From: Thermocatellispora tengchongensis
GTDB taxonomy: Bacteria > Actinomycetota > Actinomycetes > Streptosporangiales > Streptosporangiaceae
Direction of reading: 5' to 3'
Assembly: GCF_014202315.1 (NCBI RefSeq)
Contig: NZ_JACHGN010000006.1
Location: 434,001 to 498,000, forward strand
DNA length: 64,000 bases
This document shows, in pieces, positions 32,305-42,085 of the stretch. A program made the translations under genes and the position numbers. The notes under the pieces were generated by a model, which was not told where the DNA came from, did no database searches, and saw only the letters and a list, made by a program, of their open reading frames with translations. How positions within the stretch are numbered: position 1 is the first letter of the stretch; each line of letters begins with the position of its first letter.

Positions 32305-33132
32305 TCACGGGGCGGCCACGGTCGTGTGGCCGTCCCTTCTCGGGCCGTCCCTCCTCAGGACGTCCCTTCTCGGGCCGTCCCTCGTTGGGCCGTCGCCTTC
32401 GCGCCGGTCGTCCGCGCCGCGTGCGGCGGGCGGCCGGGTGGCCAGGCCGTCGAGCACCAGCTCCAGCTTGCGGGCGAACCAGGCGCGGGGCGCCGCCGCC
32501 ACGACCTCCTCGATGATCCGGCGCAGCCGGGGGTCCAGCAGGGGCGCGGCCGCGGCCACCCTGGTGCGCCGGGCCTGCACGGCCGGTTCGGGGCGCTCGC
32601 CCGCGACCCGGCCGAACAGGAAGGTGTCCAGGGCCAGCTCGCCGATCACATCGACCGCGAGGACCGCGTCGTGCGGGGCGAACCCCAGGTCCAGCAGCCG
32701 GGTGGTGATCCGGTCGATGCGCCGGGTCAGCGCCGGCGGGGTCACCGGCAGCGCGGTCACCGCCTGGGCCAGCCCGGGGTGCCGCGCGTAGACCTCCCAC
32801 AGCGCCCAGGCGTGCGCCTCCAGCCACCCGCGCCACTCCGCGGTGTCCTCGGGCCAGCCGGCCCGGTCGAACCGCGCGTCCACCGCGTACGCCAGCAGTT
32901 CGTCACGGGTGGCGAAGTAGCGGTAGAGAGTGGAGGGGCGTACGCCGAGCCGCTCGGCCACCGAGCACACGGTGATGCCGTGGAACCCCTGCTCGGCGAC
33001 CACGTCCACGACGTCCTCCCGCTCCACCAGCCTGCGCCGCCCCGGCCGCCGCGCCGGGCCGGGCTCGCGCCCGCGGCCCGCTCCCGGGGACTGCCCCCGG
33101 GGCGGGCCGGCGCCGGGCGGGGCACCGGTCAC
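32305..33132 (-). CDS. TetR-family regulator coupled to the ABC transporter pair
   Basis: 275 residues; GTG at 33132 overlaps the stop of the ABC gene (GTGA). A Pro/Gly/Arg-rich leader of about 40 residues precedes the HTH, which includes ITVCSVAERLGVRPSTLYRYF. The body ends WFARKLELVLDGLAT, shared with the TetR at 14098. The last 35 residues are a repetitive basic tail (R-R-D-G-P units) encoded by an imperfect 15-bp tandem repeat at about 32329-32400. Being the last gene of the transporter operon, it may sense the siderophore or a precursor. Confidence 0.82.
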   Translation of the reverse strand: MTGAPPGAGPPRGQSPGAGRGREPGPARRPGRRRLVEREDVVDVVAEQGFHGITVCSVAERLGVRPSTLYRYFATRDELLAYAVDARFDRAGWPEDTAEWRGWLEAHAWALWEVYARHPGLAQAVTALPVTPPALTRRIDRITTRLLDLGFAPHDAVLAVDVIGELALDTFLFGRVAGERPEPAVQARRTRVAAAAPLLDPRLRRIIEEVVAAAPRAWFARKLELVLDGLATRPPAARGADDRREGDGPTRDGPRRDVLRRDGPRRDGHTTVAAP

Positions 33133-34892
33133 GGGGCGGCCTCCACCGGGACCGAGGGCTCGGGGGTCAGCCGCCAGCCCTGCGCGCGGCTGCGCTCGCG
33201 CCAGAACTCGGCGTAGCGGCCGCCCCGGGCGAGGAGTTCGGCGTGGGTGCCGGTCTCGGCGACCCGGCCCTCCTCCAGGACGACGATGCGGTCGGCGCCG
33301 ACCACCGTCTGCAGGCGGTGGGCCACCACGACCAGGGTGCGACGGCCGGACAGGGCGTCCAGGGTCTGCTGGATCGCCGCCTCGTTGGCCGGGTCCAGCG
33401 AGGAGGTCGCCTCGTCCAGGAGCATCACCGGGGCGTCCTTGAGCAGGGCCCGCGCCAGCGAGACCCGCTGCCGCTCGCCGCCGGACAGGGCGGTGCCGCC
33501 CTCGCCGACCGGGGTGTCCCAGCCCTGCGGCAGCCGGGCCACGATCTCGTCCACCCGGGCGAGCCGGGCGGCCTCCTCGACCTCGGCGTCGGTGGCGCCG
33601 GGACGGCCCAGGCGCACGTTCTCCCTGATGCTCGCGTCGAACAGGTAGACGTCCTGGAAGACCAGCGAGAAGTGGTCCATCAGCGCGTCGGCCGGGATGT
33701 CGCGCACGTCCGTGCCGCCCAGCAGCACCGCGCCCTCGTCCACGTCCCAGAACCGGGCCAGCACCCGGATCAGCGTCGTCTTGCCGGACCCGGAGGGGCC
33801 GACCACCGCCGTCGTCGTCCGGTCGGGCAGCCGCAGCGACACCCCGTCGAGCACCGGCCTGGCCCCGGGCTCGTAGGCGAACCGCACATCGCGCAGTTCC
33901 AGCGACGCGTCGGCGGGCGGCGGCCCCGGCCGCGCGGGCTCGGGCAGCGGCCGGGCCGCCAGCACCGCGTCGATCCGCGCCAGGGCGTTGCGCGCGGAGC
34001 GCAGGCTGCCGCCCAGCTCGGCCATCCCCGACACCGGCTCGGAGAACCGCACCACGAGCACCAGCAGCGCCACCAGCTCGGCGACGCCCACCGTGCCGCC
34101 CAGGCCCAGCACCGCGCCGACGACCACCACGGCCGCCACCGCGAGATGCACCACCGCGATGAACGCGGTGCGGCCCGGCGCCATCGCCGCCGACTGGCGG
34201 CGCCCGGCCGCGTCCTGCTCGCGCAGCGCCGACTCCAGCAGCGCCCGGCCCCGCTCCCCGCTGCCGGTGCTGCGCAGCACGGACTGGGCGCGCACGAACT
34301 CCACGACCCGCTCGTTCGCCTCGGCGGCGGCGGTGTCCACGGCCTCGTCGGCGCGGGCCACCGTGCTCACGGCCCACCGGTAGGTGAGGTACATCAACGG
34401 CGCCCCGAGCGCCGTCGCCAGGGCGAGCCGCCAGTCGAGGAACGCCATCGCCACCACCACGGTCAGCGGCGTCACCACCGCCGTGCACAGCGGCTGCAAC
34501 AGGTGCGCCAGCAGCGACCTGACCTGCGGCACGCCGCGCGAGGCGAGCTGCCCGAGCCGTCCCACCTGCTCCCCGGAGAACCAGCCGAGCGGAAGCGCGG
34601 AGACGTGGTCGCCGATGCGGTGGTAGAGCCGGTGCGAGGCGGCGAGGGCCACCTGGAAGGCGAGCATCTGCTGCGCGTAGTACGCCACGGCGGTCGCCAG
34701 CGCCACCCCGGCCAGCGCGCCGGCCCACGGCCAGACGCCGTCGGTGTCGCCGGCCAGCAGCCGCCGCAGCACCGGCACCACCAGGACGAAGGCCACGCCC
34801 TGCAGCACGCTGTAGCCGAGGAGCACCGCGAGCTGGACCGCCAGCCGGCGCCGCAGCGCGGGGCCGGCCACGTGGAAGAGCTGTCTGATCAC
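33129..34892 (-). CDS. ABC half-transporter, YbtQ/IrtB-like (second of pair)
   Basis: 587 residues: six membrane spans (about 15-300) followed by an ATPase domain with Walker A GPSGSGKTT (near 368), signature ALSGGERQRVSLARALL and Walker B VMLLDEATSS. It overlaps both neighbours by 4 bp. Exporter-fold pairs of this type beside salicylate-derived siderophore genes are YbtP/Q and IrtA/B, which act in ferric-siderophore import; others export. No siderophore-reductase domain like that of IrtA is fused. Together with the partner it forms a heterodimer. Confidence 0.88.
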   Translation of the reverse strand: MIRQLFHVAGPALRRRLAVQLAVLLGYSVLQGVAFVLVVPVLRRLLAGDTDGVWPWAGALAGVALATAVAYYAQQMLAFQVALAASHRLYHRIGDHVSALPLGWFSGEQVGRLGQLASRGVPQVRSLLAHLLQPLCTAVVTPLTVVVAMAFLDWRLALATALGAPLMYLTYRWAVSTVARADEAVDTAAAEANERVVEFVRAQSVLRSTGSGERGRALLESALREQDAAGRRQSAAMAPGRTAFIAVVHLAVAAVVVVGAVLGLGGTVGVAELVALLVLVVRFSEPVSGMAELGGSLRSARNALARIDAVLAARPLPEPARPGPPPADASLELRDVRFAYEPGARPVLDGVSLRLPDRTTTAVVGPSGSGKTTLIRVLARFWDVDEGAVLLGGTDVRDIPADALMDHFSLVFQDVYLFDASIRENVRLGRPGATDAEVEEAARLARVDEIVARLPQGWDTPVGEGGTALSGGERQRVSLARALLKDAPVMLLDEATSSLDPANEAAIQQTLDALSGRRTLVVVAHRLQTVVGADRIVVLEEGRVAETGTHAELLARGGRYAEFWRERSRAQGWRLTPEPSVPVEAAP

Positions 34893-36784
34893 CGGGTCAC
34901 TCCGATCTGCTCGTTCCGCCCGTCTCGCTGCCCGTCAAGCCCGTCGTGCCGCTCGTCTCCGGCGCGGATCGCCGCCCGGCCGCCCGCGGCCTCGGTGTGC
35001 CGCTGGTAGGTGCGCCACATCGAGGCGTACAGCCCGCCCGCGGCGACCAGCGCCTCGTGGCGGCCCTGCTCCACGATCCGGCCCTCGTCCAGCACGACGA
35101 TGGTGTCGGCGCCCACGATGCTGCCCAGCCGGTGCGCGATGACCAGCACGGTCCGCCCGGCGACCAGCCGCGACAGCGCCCGCTGCACCACCGCCTCCGA
35201 CTCCGGGTCGGCGTACGCCGTGGCCTCGTCCAGCACGAGCACCGGGGTGTCGGCCAGCAGCGCCCGCGCGATGGACAGCCGCTGGGCCTCGCCGCCCGAC
35301 AGCAGCGCGTCCTCGCCGATCACCGAGTCGAGGCCGCGGGGCAGCGCGGCGATCCGCTCGTGCAGGCCCACGGCCCTGATCACCCCGGCGATGTCGGCGT
35401 CCGTGGCGTGCGGGCTGGCGAGCCGCAGGTTGTCCGCGACGGAGGCGCGCAGGAACCGCGCGTCCTGCAGCACGAAGCCGATGTGCCGGTACAACTCCCC
35501 GGCGGCGATGTCCCTGACGTCGGTGCCGCCCAGCAGCACCTGGCCGCGCTGCGGATCGGCGAACCGCGGCAGCAGGCCCGCCAGCGTGGACTTCCCGGCC
35601 CCGGACGGCCCGACCAGCGCGGTCACCGTGCCCTCCTCCAGCACCATGTTCACGTCGTGCAGCACCGGGGCGTCGGCGTCGTACCCGAAGGTGACCCCGC
35701 GCAGCTCCACCCGGTGCCCCCGCGGCGACTTCGGCTCGGCCGGCTCGGGCAGCGGAGCCACCGACAGCAGTTCGCCCACCCGGCCGGCCGCCTGCCGCGC
35801 CGACCGCAGCGAGTTGCCCGCCAGGCCCACCGCGAGCACCGGGGAGGTGAGCCCAAGGCCGAGGGTCAGGAACGGCACGACGTCGATGGCCGGCATCCAG
35901 CCCTGGCTGACGAAGACGGTGCCGCCGAGCGCGACCACCAGCAGCGTCGCGGCGGGGGAGAGGATGCCGGTGCTCACCGACTGGACGCGCAGGATCGGCC
36001 GGTTGACTGCGCTGAACGTCTCCAGGTAGTCATCGGCGGCGGCGGCGAAGCGGCTGTGGGCGCGCTGCGTCTGGCCGAACGCCTTGACCACCGCGATGCC
36101 CTGCACGAACTCCACGACGGCGCTGTTGAGCCGTCCCATCGCGGCGCCGATCGCGCCCATCCGCGCCCCGGCCACCCGCATCATGACGCGGTAGCCCACC
36201 AGATAGCAGGGGATGCCGGCCAGGCACACCAGGGTCAGCCGCCAGTCGACGAAGGCGAGGTACACGGCGGCCGCGAGCGGGGTGGACACCGCCACCACGA
36301 AGTCGGGCAGCGCGTGCGCCACCAGGTAGTGCATGTCCTCCACGTCGTCCTGGAGGGTGCTCTTCAGCCGCCCGGCGCCGCGCTCGGAGAGCCACCCCAG
36401 CGGGGCCCTGGCCAGGCGCTCGGCCATCGACCGGCGCAGCCGCAACTGCAGGTCCATGTCGGCCGCGTGGGACAGCGACACCGCGGCGCCGTGGCACAGG
36501 AACCGGACGACGACCGCGGCGATCGTCACGGCGACGACCGTCCACACCGTGCCCCGGTCCGGCTCGGCCTCGGACAGCGCGACCGCCAGCAGGTACACGG
36601 CGGCGAACGGCACCAGGGAGGCGAGTCCCGCGAACCCCGCGAGCACGGAGGCGGCGATGACCTTCGGGCGTACGGCGGCGGTCAGCCCCCCGAGGGTGCG
36701 GGGCGCGGCGTCGTCGCCGGAACCGCCCGCGCCGGTGGCGGCGTCCGGTGGCGCGCCGGTGGGCACGGCTGTCTGTTCGGGCAT
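34889..36784 (-). CDS. ABC half-transporter, YbtP/IrtA-like (first of pair)
   Basis: 631 residues from ATG 36784. An N-terminal acidic/Gly-rich leader of about 35 residues comes first, then six spans, then an ATPase domain with Walker A GPSGAGKSTLAG (near 393), LSGGEAQRLSIARALL and VLVLDEATAY, the last having Tyr-Ala where SS is usual. It lacks the N-terminal FAD-binding reductase domain of mycobacterial IrtA, so iron release would need another enzyme. A weak iron box (36863-36881) stands 79 bp upstream. First gene of a three-gene operon with the partner and TetR. Confidence 0.88.
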   Translation of the reverse strand: MPEQTAVPTGAPPDAATGAGGSGDDAAPRTLGGLTAAVRPKVIAASVLAGFAGLASLVPFAAVYLLAVALSEAEPDRGTVWTVVAVTIAAVVVRFLCHGAAVSLSHAADMDLQLRLRRSMAERLARAPLGWLSERGAGRLKSTLQDDVEDMHYLVAHALPDFVVAVSTPLAAAVYLAFVDWRLTLVCLAGIPCYLVGYRVMMRVAGARMGAIGAAMGRLNSAVVEFVQGIAVVKAFGQTQRAHSRFAAAADDYLETFSAVNRPILRVQSVSTGILSPAATLLVVALGGTVFVSQGWMPAIDVVPFLTLGLGLTSPVLAVGLAGNSLRSARQAAGRVGELLSVAPLPEPAEPKSPRGHRVELRGVTFGYDADAPVLHDVNMVLEEGTVTALVGPSGAGKSTLAGLLPRFADPQRGQVLLGGTDVRDIAAGELYRHIGFVLQDARFLRASVADNLRLASPHATDADIAGVIRAVGLHERIAALPRGLDSVIGEDALLSGGEAQRLSIARALLADTPVLVLDEATAYADPESEAVVQRALSRLVAGRTVLVIAHRLGSIVGADTIVVLDEGRIVEQGRHEALVAAGGLYASMWRTYQRHTEAAGGRAAIRAGDERHDGLDGQRDGRNEQIGVTR

Positions 36785-36862
36785 GCGGAAGCTCCTCGGA
36801 CTCCTTGCGGATCACGACGGTTCGTCGGCCCCGCCAGTTTGCAACAGGGTGTCATTAATGAG

Positions 36863-36881
36863 CAAGGGTAGCCTTTCCCAC
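36863..36881. promoter_or_regulatory. Weak iron-box-like site before the ABC half-transporter operon
   Basis: Read on the minus strand, GTGGGAAAGGCTACCCTTG matches the iron-box consensus at 12 of 19 positions, with the central AGGCTA intact. It lies in the divergent gap between the transporter operon and the caspase/WD40 gene. A perfect 10-bp palindrome TCATTAATGA (36852-36861) is next to it. Confidence 0.45.
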
Positions 36882-36941
36882 TGCCGCGGTCGCGAAGCGG
36901 GGCGGGCTGCGGCCGCCGTGCCGAGGTGAAAGGATCGCCTC

Positions 36942-39900
36942 GTGTCCCCGACGCAGCGCGACCGTCCCGCAGGCGTCCCCCCGGAGCGCGGGCACCTCGG
37001 GCCCGCGGCCGGCGGCCTGCTGCTGGCATCGCCGGGCGTACGCGTGCTGCTGGCCGGCACGGGGACTCACGTGGCGGGCTCGCGGTTGCCCGGCCTGCCC
37101 GCCGTCCGCGACACCGTCACCGACCTGGGGCGATGCCTGGTGGAGCGGGCCGGTCTGGACCCGGCGAACCTCACCACGCTGCTCGACCCCGAGGGCCCGC
37201 GCGAGCTGGGGGCGGCGCTGGCCACGGCCGCGGCGGGGGCGAGCGACGCGCTGGTGTTCTACTTCGCGGGCCACGGCCTGCTCGGCTCCCGGCACGAGCT
37301 CCACCTGGCCACCCGCGCGAGCGCCGACCCCGGCGGCCGGCTGCTGGCCTACCAGGCGCTGCCGTACGCCGAGGTGCGCCGGCTGCTGGCCGAGTGCCGG
37401 GCCGCGCTGACGCTGGTGGTGCTGGACTGCTGCTTCTCCGGCCGGGCGCAGGCCGTGGCCCGTGCGGAGGCGGGCGAGATCTTCGACACCGGCGGCCAGG
37501 GCATGTACGTCCTGGCCGCCACCGGCCGCAACGAGACCGCCTGGTCGCCGCCGGGGGAGCGGCACACCGCCTTCACCGGCGCGCTGATCCGCCTGCTCAC
37601 CACCGGCGATCCGACCGGCCCGTCCCGCATGACGCTCGACGACGTCTACCACTCCCTGTCGGCGACCCTGGCCGAGGCGGGCCGTCCGCGCCCGCGCCGC
37701 CACGTCGCCGATGCGGGCGGGCGGCAGCCGCTGCTGGTCAACCTCGCCTACCGGCCCCCGCAGGCGGGGGAGCGGGGCTCGCCGCCGGACGGGTTCAGCC
37801 CGTACCGGGGGCTGGCTCCCTTCGGCCAGGAGGACGCCCGGTACTTCTTCGGCCGCGAGGATCTCACCCGGGCCCTGATCGGCCGGGTCGCCGAGCGGGT
37901 GTCCGTGCCCGGCCCGCTGATCGTGGCGGGGCCGTCGGGGTCGGGGAAGTCCTCGCTGCTGCGGGCGGGCCTGATCCCCGCGCTCGGCCGCGTGCCGGAG
38001 ACGGCGGGGGCGTACGCGCTGGTCAGCCCGGGTGAGGACCCGGTGGGGGCGCTGGCCGAGCGGTTCGCGGCCCCGGGCGAGGACCCCGCGGAGCTGCGCG
38101 AGCGCCTGTACGCCGACCCGCGGCGGCTCCGCGACGTGCTGGGCCGCGCGCCGGGACGGCCGTTGCTCGTCGTGGACCAGTTCGAGGAGGTCTTCACCGC
38201 CTGCGCCGAGGAGGAGCGGCGGCGGGCGTTCATCCGGGCGCTGGACGCCGCGTGCGGCGACCCGGTGGCCGAGGCTCCCGCGATCGTGGTGATCGGCGTG
38301 CGCGCCGACTTCCTCGGCCACTGCATGGCCTATCCCGAGCTGGTGCGCTCGCTGGAACATCCGGTGGCCGTGGGGCCCATGAGCGACGCCGAGCTGCGGC
38401 GGGTGATCGAGGGCCCGGCGGAACTGGCCGGCCTCACCGTGCAGCCCGGCCTGGTGGACCTGCTGCTGGACGAGCTCGGCTCCGGGCGCGGGCCGGGGAC
38501 GATCCTGCCCCTGCTCTCACACGCCCTGCTGGTCACCTGGCAGCATCGCGAGGGTGACACGCTGACCATGGCCGGGTACCGCGCGACCGGCGGCATCTCC
38601 CGGTCTCTGGCGCAGACCGCCGACGCCACGCTCGGCCGGCTCGACGCCGGCGGACGCCAGATCGCGCGGACACTGCTGCCGCGCCTGGTCAGGCTCGGCG
38701 AGCGCACGGACCACACGCGCCGGCGGGTGCGCCTGGACCACCTGCTGCCGGCCGCGCCGGGCGACCGTGAACGCGCCCGTGCCGTGCTGGACGAGTTCGT
38801 CCGCGCCCGGCTGGTGTCGGTGGACGAGGAGATCGTGCAGCTCACGCACGAGGCGCTGATCGTGGCCTGGCCGCAGCTCCGGACCTGGATCGAGGCCGAC
38901 CGGGTGGCCCTGCTGACCCGGCAACGCCTGGCGGAGGACGCGCAGGAGTGGCTGGAGCACGGCCGCGACCCGGCGTTCCTGTACCGGGGCACCCGCCTGG
39001 CCGCGGTGAGCCGGGCGGACCGGGAGCGGAGCGACCTGGGCGAGGCGGCGCGGGAGTTCCTGGCCGCGAGCGACCGCGCCGCCGCGCGCCGGGCCAGGGT
39101 GCGCCGGGTGACGCTGGTGGCCCTGCTCGGGCTGCTGGTGACCGCGGCCGGGGCCGGCGCGGTGGCCGAGCAGCAGCGCCGTATCGCCGGCGACCGGCGC
39201 GACGAGGCCACGGCCGGGGCGGTGGTCGCCCGCGCCGCGGCGCTGCGCCCCACCGACCCGGTCACCGCGCTGCTGCTGAACGTCGCGGCCTGGCGGGTGC
39301 GGCCGACCGTGGAGGCGCGTGGCGGCCTGTACGACGCCGCGTTCCAGCGCGAGGCGGTGCCGTTCACCGACCCCGGCGCCCCGGACGACGCCGCGTACGT
39401 GCTCGGCCCGTACGCGCGCACGCTCGCCGTGGTGTCCGAGGGCCGGATCGCCACCTGGGACCTCGGCTCGGGCCGGCGCACCGGGACGTACGCCGGGCCC
39501 GGCCGCGGCGCGTCCGGGGCGGTGCCGGCGCCCGTGGCGCTGAGCGCCGACGGCCGTACGATGACGTTCCGCGACGGCGACCGCTGGCACGTCCGTGACC
39601 TGGCGACCGGGCGCACGGCCGCCGACCCGCGCCTGCCGCCGGAGGTCTCCGCCGTCGCCGTCGGCGGCGAGGCGCTGGCCACCCTCGACGAGGACAGGCG
39701 GCTGCGGGTCTGGGCCGAGGGCGCGGACGGGCCCGTGACGCTGGAGCCGCGTATGCCCCGGCCGGAGCACGCGGTCATCGACCCGACCGGGACCCGCATC
39801 GCCGTGGCCGGCTCCGACGGTGAGGTGGAGCTGTGGCACGTGCCGCCCCGTGACCGGCCGCTCGCCGTCGAGGCACCCGGGCCCGACGGCTGGCAGGGCA

Positions 39901-41270
39901 CCCCGGCCGTGGCGTTCGACCCCGCCGGGCGGCGGTTCGTCGCCTACAACCCGGGCACCGGCCGCATGCGGGCCTGGGACGCCGGATCGGGCAGGCCGAT
40001 GGGCGGCGCCGAACCCGCCGGGCCGGTCGGGGAGCATCAGCGGGTCGGAGACGCCGCGCTGGCCGTCAGCTCCGACGGCCGGTTCGTGGCGCTCGCCCGG
40101 CAGACCTCGGTGCTGCTGTGGCGGGCCGGTGACGACGAGTTCGGCGAGCGCGTCCTGTTCGAATACGGCACGCTCAACCAGATCATCCGCTCGGTGGCCT
40201 TCGGCCCCGGCGACCGCTCCCTCGTGCTGACCTCCGACGAGGGCGTGGCGAGCATCGGCATCGCCGACCTGGTCGCCCCCGCCCGGTTCGCGGTGGACGG
40301 TTACGTCAACATCGCGGACTTCAGCCCCGGAGCCCGGCTGCTTGCCGTGCGGCATCCCAACGGCATCCGGATCTGGAACGTGGCGACAGGGGTGCGGATC
40401 GGCGCCGACCTGCCCGAGCGGGCGGGAAGGTTCTCCAACTTCGACGCCATCGCCTTCAGCCCCGACGGGGCCGTGCTCGCCTCCCGGACGGGCTTCGTGG
40501 GCAAGACGCTGAACTTCTGGGACGTCGCCACCGGCCGGAAGCTGCGCACCATCGAGGACACCACCGGGAACGCGGTGGGCGTGCTCGCCTTCAGCCCCGA
40601 CGGCCGGACCGTGGTCGTCCATGACAAGAACTACGACCAGTTCCTGGTGGACTGGCGCACCGGCCGGCGCACCAGGATGCACACCGAGACGGACGCGCGG
40701 GAACTGGCGTTCCGGCCCGACGGGCGCACGCTGGCGATCTCCGGCGGCGAGGGGAGCCAGATGATCGACGTGGCCACCGGAAAGGAGGTGGGCGGGCGCT
40801 TCGGCGTCTCAGAACGGGCCCGGGTACGCGGCTTCACGCCCGACGGAAACGTGCTCGTCACCAGCAGCGAGACGAACGCGATCACCTTCTGGGACGCCGC
40901 CGCCCGCCGCCGGCTGCCCCCGGTCCTGCGCGGCCACGAGAGCGAGGTGACCACGACCGCGATCTCCCCGGCGGGGGACGTGCTGGCGACGGGAAGCTAC
41001 GACGGCACCGTACGGCTGTGGGACGTGCGCACCCACCGGCCGCTGGGGGGAGCGTTCACCGGCCACACCGGCGCGGTGACGGCGCTGGAGTTCGACGCCG
41101 CGGGAAGGTTCCTGTACTCCATCGGCGAGGAGGGCACCTTCCACACGATCACCGTCGCCCCGGAGCTCGTCGCGGCCGAGCTGTGCCGCCAGGCCGGCAG
41201 GGGCCTGACCCCGGAGGAGTGGTCCAGGCACATCCCCGAGGCCGGGTTCCGTGAGACCTGCCCCGGCTGA
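36942..41270 (+). CDS. Caspase-like peptidase / STAND ATPase / WD40 propeller protein
   Basis: 1442 residues from GTG 36942. Residues 30-265 are a C14 caspase-like domain with catalytic His in YFAGHGLL (H111) and Cys in VVLDCCFSG (C163/C164). Then FSPYRGLAPFGQEDARYFFGRE opens an nSTAND1-type NTPase with P-loop GPSGSGKSSLL (near 331) and LLVVDQFEEVF. One hydrophobic span lies at about 720-742 (TLVALLGLLVTAAGAGAVA). The C-terminal 640 residues are WD40-like blades with repeated FSPDG, WDV and GSYDGTVRLWDV signatures. Such multidomain proteins act as sensors that release a protease; several are implicated in phage defence or programmed death. Target and trigger are unknown. It stands alone, divergent from the siderophore transporters. 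Confidence 0.88.
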   Translation: MSPTQRDRPAGVPPERGHLGPAAGGLLLASPGVRVLLAGTGTHVAGSRLPGLPAVRDTVTDLGRCLVERAGLDPANLTTLLDPEGPRELGAALATAAAGASDALVFYFAGHGLLGSRHELHLATRASADPGGRLLAYQALPYAEVRRLLAECRAALTLVVLDCCFSGRAQAVARAEAGEIFDTGGQGMYVLAATGRNETAWSPPGERHTAFTGALIRLLTTGDPTGPSRMTLDDVYHSLSATLAEAGRPRPRRHVADAGGRQPLLVNLAYRPPQAGERGSPPDGFSPYRGLAPFGQEDARYFFGREDLTRALIGRVAERVSVPGPLIVAGPSGSGKSSLLRAGLIPALGRVPETAGAYALVSPGEDPVGALAERFAAPGEDPAELRERLYADPRRLRDVLGRAPGRPLLVVDQFEEVFTACAEEERRRAFIRALDAACGDPVAEAPAIVVIGVRADFLGHCMAYPELVRSLEHPVAVGPMSDAELRRVIEGPAELAGLTVQPGLVDLLLDELGSGRGPGTILPLLSHALLVTWQHREGDTLTMAGYRATGGISRSLAQTADATLGRLDAGGRQIARTLLPRLVRLGERTDHTRRRVRLDHLLPAAPGDRERARAVLDEFVRARLVSVDEEIVQLTHEALIVAWPQLRTWIEADRVALLTRQRLAEDAQEWLEHGRDPAFLYRGTRLAAVSRADRERSDLGEAAREFLAASDRAAARRARVRRVTLVALLGLLVTAAGAGAVAEQQRRIAGDRRDEATAGAVVARAAALRPTDPVTALLLNVAAWRVRPTVEARGGLYDAAFQREAVPFTDPGAPDDAAYVLGPYARTLAVVSEGRIATWDLGSGRRTGTYAGPGRGASGAVPAPVALSADGRTMTFRDGDRWHVRDLATGRTAADPRLPPEVSAVAVGGEALATLDEDRRLRVWAEGADGPVTLEPRMPRPEHAVIDPTGTRIAVAGSDGEVELWHVPPRDRPLAVEAPGPDGWQGTPAVAFDPAGRRFVAYNPGTGRMRAWDAGSGRPMGGAEPAGPVGEHQRVGDAALAVSSDGRFVALARQTSVLLWRAGDDEFGERVLFEYGTLNQIIRSVAFGPGDRSLVLTSDEGVASIGIADLVAPARFAVDGYVNIADFSPGARLLAVRHPNGIRIWNVATGVRIGADLPERAGRFSNFDAIAFSPDGAVLASRTGFVGKTLNFWDVATGRKLRTIEDTTGNAVGVLAFSPDGRTVVVHDKNYDQFLVDWRTGRRTRMHTETDARELAFRPDGRTLAISGGEGSQMIDVATGKEVGGRFGVSERARVRGFTPDGNVLVTSSETNAITFWDAAARRRLPPVLRGHESEVTTTAISPAGDVLATGSYDGTVRLWDVRTHRPLGGAFTGHTGAVTALEFDAAGRFLYSIGEEGTFHTITVAPELVAAELCRQAGRGLTPEEWSRHIPEAGFRETCPG

Positions 41271-41313
41271 CGGCCGTTCACGCCCTGCACCGCCCTGGAC
41301 GGCGGCGGCACGG

Positions 41314-41955
41314 TCATGACGGAAAGCCGTACTCTCCGTGGAGCCGGACGAAACTGGCGAGCGTGAGGAACTGCCGGCGCTTCAGCCCGGTGGCGGTGCG
41401 CTCGAACAGCACGACCTCTTCCGTCCCGCCAGGTCCAAGGGGTTGCACCAGACGGCCGCCCTGACGGAGCTGCTCGGCCAGCGGCGGCGGCACCTCGGGG
41501 AAGGCGGCCGAGACGATGACGGCGTCGTACGGGGCGCGCTCCGGCACGCCCCGGCTCCCGTCGCCGACGAGCAACTCCACGTTGTGGATGCCGGCCCGGG
41601 CGAGACTGCGCCGGGCGTCCTCGCTCAGGTCGGGCCACCGCTCGATCGTGACCACGTCGGCGGCCAGCCGCGCCAGCAGCGCGGTCTGGAACCCCAGCCC
41701 GGTGCCGACCTCCAGAACGTGCTCGGTGCCGCGCAGCCCGAGCGCCTCGATCATCCGCGCCGACAGCGAGGGCTGTGTGGTCACCTGCCCGTGCGGGATC
41801 GGAATGGGCCGGTCGTCGTACGCGGCCGCGGCGTGGGCGGCGGGGACGAACTCGGCACGGGCCGTCACGCGCATGGCTTGGAGCAGGCGCTCGTCGTGAA
41901 CGCCCGCCGCCCGGACCGCCCGGACCAGATCGCCGGCAGAGGCGTCGTCGGCCAT
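41314..41955 (-). CDS. Protein-L-isoaspartate O-methyltransferase family protein
   Basis: 213 residues from ATG 41955 behind GGAGGGG; an open frame extends further but lacks family similarity. The SAM site is VLEVGTGLGFQTALLA (about residue 81), preceded by PIPHGQVTTQPSLSARMIEAL, the characteristic PCMT substrate/SAM segment, and followed by VGDGSRGVPERAPYDAVIVSAA. It methylates isoaspartyl residues to repair aged proteins; actinomycete paralogues sometimes modify peptides. It is convergent with the caspase gene, with no biosynthetic neighbours, so repair is the simplest role. Confidence 0.85.
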   Translation of the reverse strand: MADDASAGDLVRAVRAAGVHDERLLQAMRVTARAEFVPAAHAAAAYDDRPIPIPHGQVTTQPSLSARMIEALGLRGTEHVLEVGTGLGFQTALLARLAADVVTIERWPDLSEDARRSLARAGIHNVELLVGDGSRGVPERAPYDAVIVSAAFPEVPPPLAEQLRQGGRLVQPLGPGGTEEVVLFERTATGLKRRQFLTLASFVRLHGEYGFPS

Positions 41956-42085
41956 GTCCCCCTCCAGGACCAGTCTGCCCCATGGCGACCACCGGCCCCG
42001 ACCCGGCGGGAGGGAGTGCGTCACTCACATGGCCGCGTAAGACCGGGCGCACGGCGCTCAAAGATCGTTTTGCTCGACTGGGCGC

